Notes under the pieces: model-generated
The model's input: the letters and a program-made list of their open reading frames with translations, nothing else
Told to the model about the DNA's origin: nothing
Databases searched by the model: none
Translations under genes and position numbers: made by a program
Assembly: GCA_902795845.1 (NCBI GenBank)
Contig: CADBMU010000107.1
Span: 1-6,401 of the forward strand
Length of the DNA: 6,401 nucleotides
Direction of reading: 5' to 3'
Source of the DNA: an uncultured Erysipelotrichaceae bacterium
GTDB taxonomy: Bacteria; Bacillota_I; Bacilli_A; RF39; UBA660
In this document: piece by piece, positions 1 to 6,376 of the stretch
Numbering within the stretch: position 1 is the first letter of the stretch
Layout: each line of letters begins with the position of its first letter

Positions 1-62
1 ATAAATAACTGAATAGTTATTAAGTTAAATAGTCTTGCGACTAAATATTGTTTGTTATTCAT
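1..62 (-). CDS. 5' end of an unidentified gene (runs off the window)
   Basis: Reading leftward from an ATG at 62-60, the frame stays open to the window edge for 20 codons, giving MNNKQYLVARLFNLITIQLF. The start is supported by a purine-rich AAAGGGTGG at 76-68, by a leader and by a good promoter upstream (183-156), all in the right order. The visible peptide has a short basic/polar start followed by a largely hydrophobic stretch. That could be a membrane segment or simply a buried helix. Twenty residues are too few to assign a family, and I do not recognise it. The gene is separated from serS by a terminator and has its own promoter, so it is probably a separate transcription unit. Confidence 0.5.
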   Translation of the reverse strand, partial: MNNKQYLVARLFNLITIQLF

Positions 63-149
63 TATTACCACCCTTTACTTCTTTTTTATAAAACCCCCTG
101 AATTTTAGTCCCTTAGTATGGTGGCAAGCATCTTCTTTTTGCTTCTCGA
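63..149 (-). promoter_or_regulatory. Leader RNA with potential RBS-sequestering fold
   Basis: This is the untranslated leader of about 87 nt between the predicted transcription start (near 149) and the ATG at 62. TTGCCACC (127-120) can pair with GGTGGTAA (72-65) over 8 bp, covering much of the Shine-Dalgarno site. An earlier 5-bp hairpin, AAGCA (144-140) with TGCTT (130-126), shares bases with the first arm, so the two folds compete. TAAAA/TTTTA pairing around a G-rich GGGGG loop is also possible between them. I do not recognise a known riboswitch or a ribosomal-protein leader here. The pairing is visible in the sequence; regulation is inferred. Confidence 0.35.
67..76 (-). promoter_or_regulatory. 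Ribosome binding site of the left-edge gene
   Basis: The minus strand reads AAAGGGTGGT, an imperfect match to AAAGGAGGTG, with its AAAGG core about 8 nt before the ATG at 62. Eight bases overlapping it (72-65, GGTGGTAA) are complementary to the earlier leader segment TTGCCACC at 127-120, with one G-U pair. The site may therefore be masked in the folded RNA. Confidence 0.5.
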
Positions 150-155
150 GATGCT

Positions 156-183
156 ATTATATAGTAATTTTTTGATATTTCAA
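156..183 (-). promoter_or_regulatory. Sigma-A-type promoter of the left-edge gene
   Basis: The -35 is TTGAAA (183-178) and the -10 is a perfect TATAAT (161-156), with a 16-bp spacer. This predicts a transcription start near 149. It is the best-matching promoter in the window. It lies just after the serS terminator and points toward the partial gene. Two TGTCGAA heptamers sit directly upstream, and an inverted repeat overlaps the start site. Confidence 0.7.
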
Positions 184-187
184 GGCT

Positions 188-194
188 TTCGACA
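188..194 (-). promoter_or_regulatory. Spo0A-box-like heptamer, promoter-proximal
   Basis: The minus strand reads TGTCGAA inside TTTTGTCGAAA. TGTCGAA is the established core of the Spo0A DNA-binding site (0A box) in spore-forming Firmicutes. It ends 4 bp before the -35, where an activator could touch RNA polymerase. The match is exact, but the sequence does not show whether this organism has Spo0A. Confidence 0.35.
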
Positions 195-217
195 AAACTA
201 GGAAAAACTTCTTATTT

Positions 218-224
218 TTCGACA
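218..224 (-). promoter_or_regulatory. Spo0A-box-like heptamer, distal
   Basis: This is a second exact TGTCGAA in the same orientation, inside AATGTCGAAAAAT. It lies 30 bp upstream of the first, close to three helical turns, so both copies would face the same side of the DNA. I noticed no other copy of this heptamer when reading the window. Confidence 0.35.
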
Positions 225-234
225 TTTTTCACAT

Positions 235-267
235 AAAAAAGCAAATTTTAATTAATTTGCTTTTTTT
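235..267 (-). terminator. Intrinsic terminator of serS, possibly bidirectional
   Basis: On the minus strand GCAAATT (260-254), loop AATTAA (253-248) and AATTTGC (247-241) form a perfect 7-bp stem followed by six T (240-235). The A-run before the stem (267-261) can pair with the T-run and lengthen it. Read on the plus strand, the same element is a hairpin followed by seven T (261-267), so it could stop transcription from either side. The serS stop codon TAA (254-252) lies inside it. The stem has few G-C pairs but the U-tract is good. Confidence 0.75.
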
Positions 268-1538
268 ATTACTTCTAAACCACCCATATACGGTTGTAAA
301 ACTTTTGGAATTTTTATACTTCCATCACTTTGATAATTATTTTCAATTAATGCTATTAAACCTCTTGGTGATGCTACTACTGTATTATTCAAAGTATTTG
401 GGTAATAATTTCCTTTTTCACCTTTAACTCTTATACCAAGTCTTCTTGCTTGAGCATCTCCAAGTGTTGAACAAGAACCTACTTCAAAATATTTCTTTTG
501 TCTTGGACTCCAAGCTTCAATATCACAAGACTTAACTTTTAAATCAGCTAAATCACCACTACAACATTCAAGTTGTCTTACAGGTATATCCCAATGTCTA
601 AAAATATCTACAGTAAGTTTCCACATTTTATTATATAAATCCATAGCTTCTTCACGCTTACAAATTACAATCATTTCTTGTTTTTCAAATTGATGTACAC
701 GATAAAGTCCTCTTTCTTCTAGACCATGTGCTCCACCTTCTTTTCTAAAGCAAGGAGAATAAGATGTCATTTTAATTGGGAGTTCTGCTTCTTTTAAAAT
801 TTGACCTTTAAACTTACCAATCATTGAATGTTCACTAGTACCTATTAAATATAAGTCTTCCCCTTCTATTTTATACATCATAGCTTCCATTTCAGCAAAT
901 GACATAACTCCTGTTACAATATCACTTCTAATCATAAATGGTGGAATTGCATAAGTAAAGCCATGATTAATCATGTAATCTCTAGCATAAGCTATCATTG
1001 CTTCATGGAGTCTTGCTATATCACCTAAAAGATAATAAAAACCTTCGCCACTTGTACGTCCTGCAGCATCTTTATCCATTCCATTAACACTTTCAATAAT
1101 ATCAGCATGATATGGTATTTCATAATCAGGAACAACTGGTTCTCCAAATTTTTCAACCTCAACATTTTCTGAATCATCTTTTCCAATTGGAACACTTGCA
1201 TCAATTATGTTTGGTATAACTAACATTCTTTTTTTAATTTCAGCATTTAAATTATTTTGTTTTTCTTCCAAAGAAGTTATTTCTTCACCCATTTTTTTAA
1301 TATCTTCTTTTATTTTATTAGCTTCTTCAATTTTTTTATCACGCATTAAAAGACCAATTTCAGAACTTAACTTATTCTTGTTTGATTTTAATTCATCAGC
1401 TTTAGTTTGAATTTTACGTACTTCTAAATCATAATCATAAACTTCATCAACTAAAGGTAACTTACTATCTTGGAATTTTTTCTTAATATTTTCTTTTACT
1501 AAATCTTTATTTTCTCTTATTAATTTAATATCTATCAT
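252..1538 (-). CDS. serS: Seryl-tRNA synthetase (class II)
   Basis: SerRS uses ATP to activate serine and attaches it to tRNA-Ser in the cytoplasm. At 428 aa it is full length (about 425 in Bacillus subtilis). The N-terminal part is charged and helical (about residues 30-105), matching the coiled-coil arm that grips the long variable arm of tRNA-Ser. The class II catalytic core follows. The serine-binding TxE element is T234-S-E236. Motif 2 starts FRKE (264-267) and runs to RVHQF (280-284). Motif 3 contains SPR with R392, then ALIEN (396-400). The C-terminal segment IPKVLQPYMGG is typical of the family. Motif 2 (GGAHGLEERGLY) and the bases after TxE (HSMIGKF) differ from the usual bacterial GxAGRDTRGL and TAEVPVT patterns, suggesting a divergent SerRS subtype. 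The ATG at 1538 follows AAAGGA (1551-1546) by 7 nt. A serine-specific T-box leader precedes the gene, independently supporting its identity. Confidence 0.97.
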   Translation of the reverse strand: MIDIKLIRENKDLVKENIKKKFQDSKLPLVDEVYDYDLEVRKIQTKADELKSNKNKLSSEIGLLMRDKKIEEANKIKEDIKKMGEEITSLEEKQNNLNAEIKKRMLVIPNIIDASVPIGKDDSENVEVEKFGEPVVPDYEIPYHADIIESVNGMDKDAAGRTSGEGFYYLLGDIARLHEAMIAYARDYMINHGFTYAIPPFMIRSDIVTGVMSFAEMEAMMYKIEGEDLYLIGTSEHSMIGKFKGQILKEAELPIKMTSYSPCFRKEGGAHGLEERGLYRVHQFEKQEMIVICKREEAMDLYNKMWKLTVDIFRHWDIPVRQLECCSGDLADLKVKSCDIEAWSPRQKKYFEVGSCSTLGDAQARRLGIRVKGEKGNYYPNTLNNTVVASPRGLIALIENNYQSDGSIKIPKVLQPYMGGLEVIKKAN

Positions 1539-1555
1539 AAAATCATCCTTTCATT

Positions 1556-1601
1556 AAAAAAGTACCGCTACTCTAAGGAGCAATTCTGCGGTACCATCCT
1601 T
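1556..1601 (-). terminator. T-box antiterminator/terminator switch
   Basis: Two exclusive folds share these bases. Antiterminator: AAGGA (1601-1597), the 7-nt bulge TGGTACC (1596-1590), GCA (1589-1587), loop GAAT, TGC (1582-1580) and TCCTT (1579-1575). This is the canonical two-helix form, and the TGGT of its bulge pairs with the tRNA acceptor end. Terminator: GTACCGC (1594-1588) pairs perfectly with GCGGTAC (1568-1562) and is followed by six T (1561-1556). The fourth base of TGGT would meet the G discriminator usual in tRNA-Ser as a U-G wobble. Confidence 0.93.
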
Positions 1602-1738
1602 TATATTTCTTAATTAAGATAACGGGTATAACCCGGAGTTTATTAAACTCACTAGAAAGTAGATTCATAATACTTTATTTACTAATTTCCATCAACCATT
1701 AGCTTTCTATAAAATAACTATATTATTACTATTCTTTC
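1556..1738 (-). promoter_or_regulatory. T-box riboswitch leader of serS (specifier UCU, serine)
   Basis: The nascent RNA binds tRNA-Ser. An uncharged tRNA stabilises the antiterminator so that serS is transcribed; a charged tRNA lets the terminator form. Stem I is built from GAAAG/CTTTC (1738-1734 with 1659-1655), ATAATA/TATTAT (1726-1721 with 1672-1667), TTATTT/AAATAA (1717-1712 with 1680-1675) and a distal hairpin CTAAT/ATTAG (1702-1698 with 1686-1682). The AGAAAG before the distal hairpin and GGTTGATGG in its loop match the conserved AGAGAG and GGTTGGTG elements. The specifier bulge reads GAATCTA, giving the codon TCT (1663-1661) followed by A, which is serine. Two small hairpins follow (1650-1636 and 1635-1623), then the conserved CCGTTATC (1625-1618) and the T-box itself. 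The gene downstream is serS, which agrees with the specifier. Confidence 0.95.
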
Positions 1739-1757
1739 ATCAAAGATTTATACATTT

Positions 1758-1785
1758 ATTATAGCACAGGTTTTCTAAAAGTCTA
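1758..1785 (-). promoter_or_regulatory. Promoter of the T-box-serS unit
   Basis: A perfect TATAAT (1763-1758) is preceded by TGC, making an extended -10 (TGCTATAAT). The -35 candidate TAGACT (1785-1780) matches TTGACA at 4 of 6 positions with a 16-bp spacer. Transcription would start near 1751, about 13 nt before Stem I of the T-box. The -35 lies only 2 bp beyond the polC stop codon and inside the 3' hairpin of that gene. Confidence 0.7.
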
Positions 1786-1807
1786 GTTAAAATAAACTTA
1801 ACTGACT
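1777..1807 (-). terminator. Weak terminator-like hairpin across the polC stop codon
   Basis: The minus strand can fold AGTC-AGTTAA (1807-1798), a 7-nt loop (1797-1791) and TTAACT-A-GACT (1790-1780): 10 bp with one bulged A. Three unpaired T follow (1779-1777). The 5' arm and loop encode the QLSLF clamp motif of PolC, and the 3' arm holds the TAA stop and the -35 of the serS promoter. The low G-C content and short T-run make it a poor terminator, so some polC transcripts may continue into the T-box leader. Confidence 0.4.
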
Positions 1808-4800
1808 ACTTTCAGGCATTCCGTCTAAAACACCCATACTTCTTAATTTTTCTACTGTAGTTTGATTAACTTTACCTCTTAATTGAAAATCTTCAATACT
1901 ATAAAAAGGTTTTATATTTCTTTCTTCTATTATTTTAGCAGCAACAGCATCTCCAAGTCCATCTAATGTTCTAAATGGTAGTATTAAGGCATTATTTTCT
2001 TCGTCAATAATGAAGTTTTTGCCATCACTTTTTTCAATATCAATATTTTCAAATTTTATACCACGAGCTGATGCTTCAAGAGCTATTTTTAAAGATTCAA
2101 TAGTACTATTTTCTTTATTAGTAGCTTCATACCCTTTACTTTGTAATTCAAGTAATTTTTGTTTAATTGAATCATAGCCTTTTATCATAGCTTCTATATC
2201 AAAATCATCAAGTCTTGTAGAAAAATATGTTGCATAGTAAACAAGAGGTTTATGAACTTTATACCAAGCTATTCTAAAAGCACTTGTTACGTAAGCTGCT
2301 GCATGAGCTTTCGGGAACATGTACTTGATTTTAGCACAGGAATTGATAAACCAATCATCAACTTTATATTCATTCATTAGTTCTACATAAGATGCCCATT
2401 CAGCTGCTTCTTTTGGTTTTGAAGCTTTTCCTTTACGAACAAATTCCATAATTTTAAAAGCTTTAAATGGTGGAAGGCCACGATACATAAGTTCAACCAT
2501 GATATCGTCACGACATCCGATTACTTTAGAAAATGGTACAACATTTTTTTGAATTAATTCTTGGGCATTGCCAAGCCATACATCAGTACCATGAGCAAGT
2601 CCAGATATTTTAACAAGTTCGGCAAATGTTGTAGGTTTAGTATCCTCTACTAATTTAATAGTAAATGGTGTTCCAAATTCTGGTACTCCAAGAGTTCCGG
2701 TGTCACACATTATTTGTTCTTTAGTAACACCAAGAGCTTTTGTAGAAGTAAATATTGACATTGTTTCCTTGTCATCTAAAGGAACCTCTGTAATATCATC
2801 CCCTGTTATATCTTGAATCATACGAAGTTGAGTTGGATCTGTATGTCCTAAAATATCAAGTTTTAATACATCTTGATCTATAGCATGATAATCAAAATGA
2901 GTTGTTCTCCAAGCACTGTTTGGATCTTCTGCTGGAAATTGGAAAGGCGTAAAATCATATACGTCCATGTAACCAGGAATAACTACTATTCCACCTGGAT
3001 GTTGACCTGTAGTTCTTTTAACACCCGTACATCCTTTAGCAAGTCTTTCTATTTCGATATTACGCATAATAATATTTTTAGCTTCACAATAACCTTTTAC
3101 ATAACCAAAAGCCGTTTTTTCAGCAACTGTTCCAATTGTTCCTGCACGATATACATTATCAACACCAAATAAAACTTTAGTATATTCATGAGCACTAGCT
3201 TGATTTAAGTCAGAGAAGTTTAAATCAATATCAGGTACTTTATCAGCATTAAATCCTAAGAAAGTTTCAAAGGGAATATCTTGACCATCTTTAACAAGCT
3301 TAGTATTACACTCTGGACAGTTTTTATCTGGTAAGTCAAAGCCACATTTATAAGTACTACCATAAGGATTTCCATCTTCATCATTAAATAAACTTTTTTT
3401 ACAATTTGGACATCTATAATGAGGAGCTAAGCTATTAACTTCTGTTATACCCATCATATAAGCAACTAAACTAGAACCAACTGATCCACGTGATCCAACT
3501 AAGAATCCTTCATCATTAGAATGTTTTACTAGTTTTTGGGCAATTAAATAAATAACATCAAAATTAGCACCAATTATAGCAGTAAGTTTAGATTTAGCTT
3601 CTTTTAAGGCTTCTTCATCATTAAGTTCATTATTTTCTATTTTTAAACCACGAGCCATCTCACTTGCAACAACTTCTGGTCCTTTTCTTACTGTATCATG
3701 TAAATATGGATATAGCTTATCAGGTTCTTCACCACTAACTTTTTTTAGAGCATCTATAAATTTAGAACCATATAATTCTAAAGCAAGTCTCTCTTCAATA
3801 TGGTAAGGTAAAGGGTTTCCATAAAGTCTTTCAGCTTTATCATAAACCATGTCAGTTACTATCATTTGAGAATTGTCAATTTTTGGAGCAAATGGAATAC
3901 CACCAGTATCAATAATAACTTCAATTTCCTCTACCATATCTTTTATTTTATTCGTATTTTCTACTACTATTTCATAAGCTGTTTTTTCATCTAAGAATTT
4001 AAAATCTTCAAGCATCTCTTTAGTAGTTTTTAAATACATGTTAGGAACTTCAATTCCCTTTCTATTTAAAGGATGAAGTTTACCATTAAATTTCTGATTT
4101 ATGATTATTTCACGATATATTTTATCTTCTTTTTTTAGGTTATGAACATCACCAGTTGCACAAACTATTTTACCAGCTTCTTTAGCAACGGAAATAATAC
4201 GTTTTAAGTAATTTTCTGCTTCATAAGTATTAGCAAATTTTTGATCAGGTCCAATTAAATGTGTGAAGGCACTAACTGGTTGCACTTCAATATAATCATA
4301 AAAACGCATCATATTAACAAGTTCTTCATCGTCTTTTTCCATTGCTTTATCAAAAATTTCACCATTGATGCAACCAGACCCTATTAAGATCCCTTCTCTT
4401 AAATCAATAACATCCTTACGAGGAATTTTAGGTTGTTCATTTTTATATAAATACTTTGTATTAGCAGCACTTATTATTTTAAATAAATTTTTAAGTCCTA
4501 CTCTATTTTGAGCAATTAATACAGCATGAAATGGTCTTGAGAATTTTATTAATGAATCTATATCTACATTATTATAAAGATCAGTTGATGTATTAATATT
4601 CTGTTCATATAAGTTTTTACACATTTTATAGAAGGCTATAGCTGTACCCTCAGCATCATAATCTGCTCTATGGTGTTTATCTTCATCCCAAGGTACATCT
4701 AATTTTTTAGTTAATGTTTGAAGTTTATGATTAGTCCATTCTGGATGCAAGAATCTGGCAATTGACATAGTATCTAAAACCGTATAATCAAAATCACCTA

Positions 4801-6313
4801 AATTATATTTATTACAAGCAGCACTCATAAATCCAATATCAAATTTTGCGTTATGAGCAACCATTGGGCAATCACTAGCCCATTCTAAGAATCTCTTAGT
4901 AACAGTTTCCTCACTATCTTTACCAGCAAGCATTTCATCAGTAATATAAGTTAATTCAGTAATTTTTTGAGGTATTGGTCTTTTAGGATCAATTAACTCA
5001 TCAAAACGATCAATTATTTTACCATTTTGAATTTTAACGGCACCAATTTCTATCATTTGATCAGATCCAGCATAAAAACCAGTAGTTTCTGTATCAAATA
5101 CAACAAAAGTTTCTTCTAAAAGATTGTAATCTTTTTTATTGTTCCAAACGATATCAACATCATCATTAACAATATTCATTTCAGCACCATATAAAACTTT
5201 GAATCTATCTTCTTTTTCTTTGCCTTTATTGTAAGCCTCAATTGCATGGAAAATTGGCGGATAAGCTTGAGCACAGTTATGATCTGTTACAGCAAATGCT
5301 TTTTGGCCCATATCAGATACATATTTTAAAATTTTATCTGGCTCTATTACACCATCCATAGCACTCATCATAGTATGCATATGAAGTTCCACACGAGGAA
5401 TTTCTGCATCATCAATAACAGGTTCATCTTTAGATTTAATTTTTTCCATATTTCTTACTTGTAAAACAAAATCTTTAGAAAAATTATCATATTCTACCTT
5501 ACCATGAAATCTATACCAAGCACCCTCTTTAATATTTCCAACTACATTTAAATATTCATTTTTATCTTTTTTAAATATTTTAGCTATTAATGAATTAGTT
5601 TTATCACTAATCTTTAATGTAATAATATTAATAGTTTCTCTTTCCATAGTATCTATTCCAAATACATAAGCTTCTAGTATGACATTTTTCATATCACCTA
5701 TTATATTTGAAATACTAGTAATTTCTCCATCAATATGTTTTCCTAAAACAATATCACTGTTTTCATTTACCTTAACTTCTTTTACTGAATTAGTACTTTC
5801 TTTAGTAGCATTTATCTCTTGAACAATTGAATCATGTTTTTCTTTATTGAAAACAGTAGTTATACTAAAATCTCCAATTCCATAGTCTTTTAAAGCTTTA
5901 GTTAAATATCTACTTTCTTTTAAAATTAAATCTTGTTCATTCTTAGTATTTACCTCAATAGAAATTATTTCATCATCAATAATATAATTTGAATCTTTAA
6001 TTCCAACTAAAGAAGGTCTTTTTTCAATTAATTCATTAATTAAATTGTCTAAATAAGTATTTATAACATCGTTAGTAACATTATCATAATGCATAATAAT
6101 TACACATTTTTTATCTCCATTAATTCCTTTTTTAGCACATTCAAAAAGTTTTTTCATTGTAGTGAAGTCAATGACATTATCATTTTTTATATTTACTTCA
6201 AAAAGATCTTCTTTCTTTTTTAAAATTACTTTTAAAACATAAGATTTTGTAAAACTGTTATTTTCATCATTAAAATTTATACTATTAAAAAATCTTTGTA
6301 ATTCATTATTCAT
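1787..6313 (-). CDS. polC: DNA polymerase III alpha subunit, PolC type
   Basis: PolC is the replicative DNA polymerase of low-G+C Gram-positives and carries its own 3'-5' proofreading exonuclease. Domains in order: a weakly conserved N-terminal domain (about 1-185), an OB fold (about 190-300), then a PHP domain with H311-M-H313, TDH at 343-345, E378 and GDVH with D722/H724. PHP is split by a DnaQ-like DEDDh exonuclease with D407-T-E409, D492 (HNAKFD) and H548xxxxD553. The polymerase core has GSRGSVGSS (940-948), a zinc ribbon (C968, C971, C999, C1002), the catalytic pair D1028/D1030 in PDIDLNF and the third aspartate D1153 in KLDILG. The last five residues, QLSLF, are the beta-clamp-binding motif. 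All catalytic residues I can place are present. At 1508 aa it is somewhat longer than B. subtilis PolC (1437). I chose the ATG at 6313: the frame is open to 6385, but that start lies upstream of the probable -10. The Shine-Dalgarno (AAAGAAGTGA, 4 nt before ATG) is weak. A T-box and serS follow; the more familiar neighbour, proS, is not seen. Confidence 0.97.
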   Translation of the reverse strand: MNNELQRFFNSINFNDENNSFTKSYVLKVILKKKEDLFEVNIKNDNVIDFTTMKKLFECAKKGINGDKKCVIIMHYDNVTNDVINTYLDNLINELIEKRPSLVGIKDSNYIIDDEIISIEVNTKNEQDLILKESRYLTKALKDYGIGDFSITTVFNKEKHDSIVQEINATKESTNSVKEVKVNENSDIVLGKHIDGEITSISNIIGDMKNVILEAYVFGIDTMERETINIITLKISDKTNSLIAKIFKKDKNEYLNVVGNIKEGAWYRFHGKVEYDNFSKDFVLQVRNMEKIKSKDEPVIDDAEIPRVELHMHTMMSAMDGVIEPDKILKYVSDMGQKAFAVTDHNCAQAYPPIFHAIEAYNKGKEKEDRFKVLYGAEMNIVNDDVDIVWNNKKDYNLLEETFVVFDTETTGFYAGSDQMIEIGAVKIQNGKIIDRFDELIDPKRPIPQKITELTYITDEMLAGKDSEETVTKRFLEWASDCPMVAHNAKFDIGFMSAACNKYNLGDFDYTVLDTMSIARFLHPEWTNHKLQTLTKKLDVPWDEDKHHRADYDAEGTAIAFYKMCKNLYEQNINTSTDLYNNVDIDSLIKFSRPFHAVLIAQNRVGLKNLFKIISAANTKYLYKNEQPKIPRKDVIDLREGILIGSGCINGEIFDKAMEKDDEELVNMMRFYDYIEVQPVSAFTHLIGPDQKFANTYEAENYLKRIISVAKEAGKIVCATGDVHNLKKEDKIYREIIINQKFNGKLHPLNRKGIEVPNMYLKTTKEMLEDFKFLDEKTAYEIVVENTNKIKDMVEEIEVIIDTGGIPFAPKIDNSQMIVTDMVYDKAERLYGNPLPYHIEERLALELYGSKFIDALKKVSGEEPDKLYPYLHDTVRKGPEVVASEMARGLKIENNELNDEEALKEAKSKLTAIIGANFDVIYLIAQKLVKHSNDEGFLVGSRGSVGSSLVAYMMGITEVNSLAPHYRCPNCKKSLFNDEDGNPYGSTYKCGFDLPDKNCPECNTKLVKDGQDIPFETFLGFNADKVPDIDLNFSDLNQASAHEYTKVLFGVDNVYRAGTIGTVAEKTAFGYVKGYCEAKNIIMRNIEIERLAKGCTGVKRTTGQHPGGIVVIPGYMDVYDFTPFQFPAEDPNSAWRTTHFDYHAIDQDVLKLDILGHTDPTQLRMIQDITGDDITEVPLDDKETMSIFTSTKALGVTKEQIMCDTGTLGVPEFGTPFTIKLVEDTKPTTFAELVKISGLAHGTDVWLGNAQELIQKNVVPFSKVIGCRDDIMVELMYRGLPPFKAFKIMEFVRKGKASKPKEAAEWASYVELMNEYKVDDWFINSCAKIKYMFPKAHAAAYVTSAFRIAWYKVHKPLVYYATYFSTRLDDFDIEAMIKGYDSIKQKLLELQSKGYEATNKENSTIESLKIALEASARGIKFENIDIEKSDGKNFIIDEENNALILPFRTLDGLGDAVAAKIIEERNIKPFYSIEDFQLRGKVNQTTVEKLRSMGVLDGMPESSQLSLF

Positions 6314-6346
6314 AATGTCACTTCTTTCTAGTTGTATCTCTATAAT

Positions 6347-6376
6347 ATTGTAACATAAAAATATAGAAATTGTATT
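6347..6376 (-). promoter_or_regulatory. Probable polC promoter
   Basis: TACAAT (6352-6347) is preceded by TGT, forming an extended -10. The only -35 candidate at a normal distance is the poor AATACA (6376-6371, 18-bp spacer). Transcription would start near 6340, leaving a leader of about 27 nt before the ATG at 6313. The site follows the terminator-like element at the window edge, as expected for a separate polC unit. Confidence 0.45.

Noticed and set aside
202..220. GAAAAA/TTTTTC inverted repeat between the serS terminator and the next promoter
   Set aside because: Six mostly A-T base pairs with no following T-run. It is likely to arise by chance in such DNA, and it overlaps the distal TGTCGAA.
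1207..1410. Plus-strand open frame of 67 codons inside serS
   Set aside because: It is antisense to the coiled-coil-encoding part of serS. Its hydrophobic, Phe/Leu/Ser-rich product is what the complement of Lys/Glu-rich codons gives. I saw no ribosome binding site or promoter.
2873..3172. Plus-strand open frame of 99 codons inside polC
   Set aside because: It is antisense to the conserved polymerase core of polC, its product is Cys/Ser/Thr-rich with no recognisable motif, and no translation signals are seen.
252..6313. Possible Mollicutes genetic code (TGA = Trp)
   Set aside because: Tryptophan codons I checked are TGG, and neither long frame contains an internal TGA, so the standard bacterial code fits.
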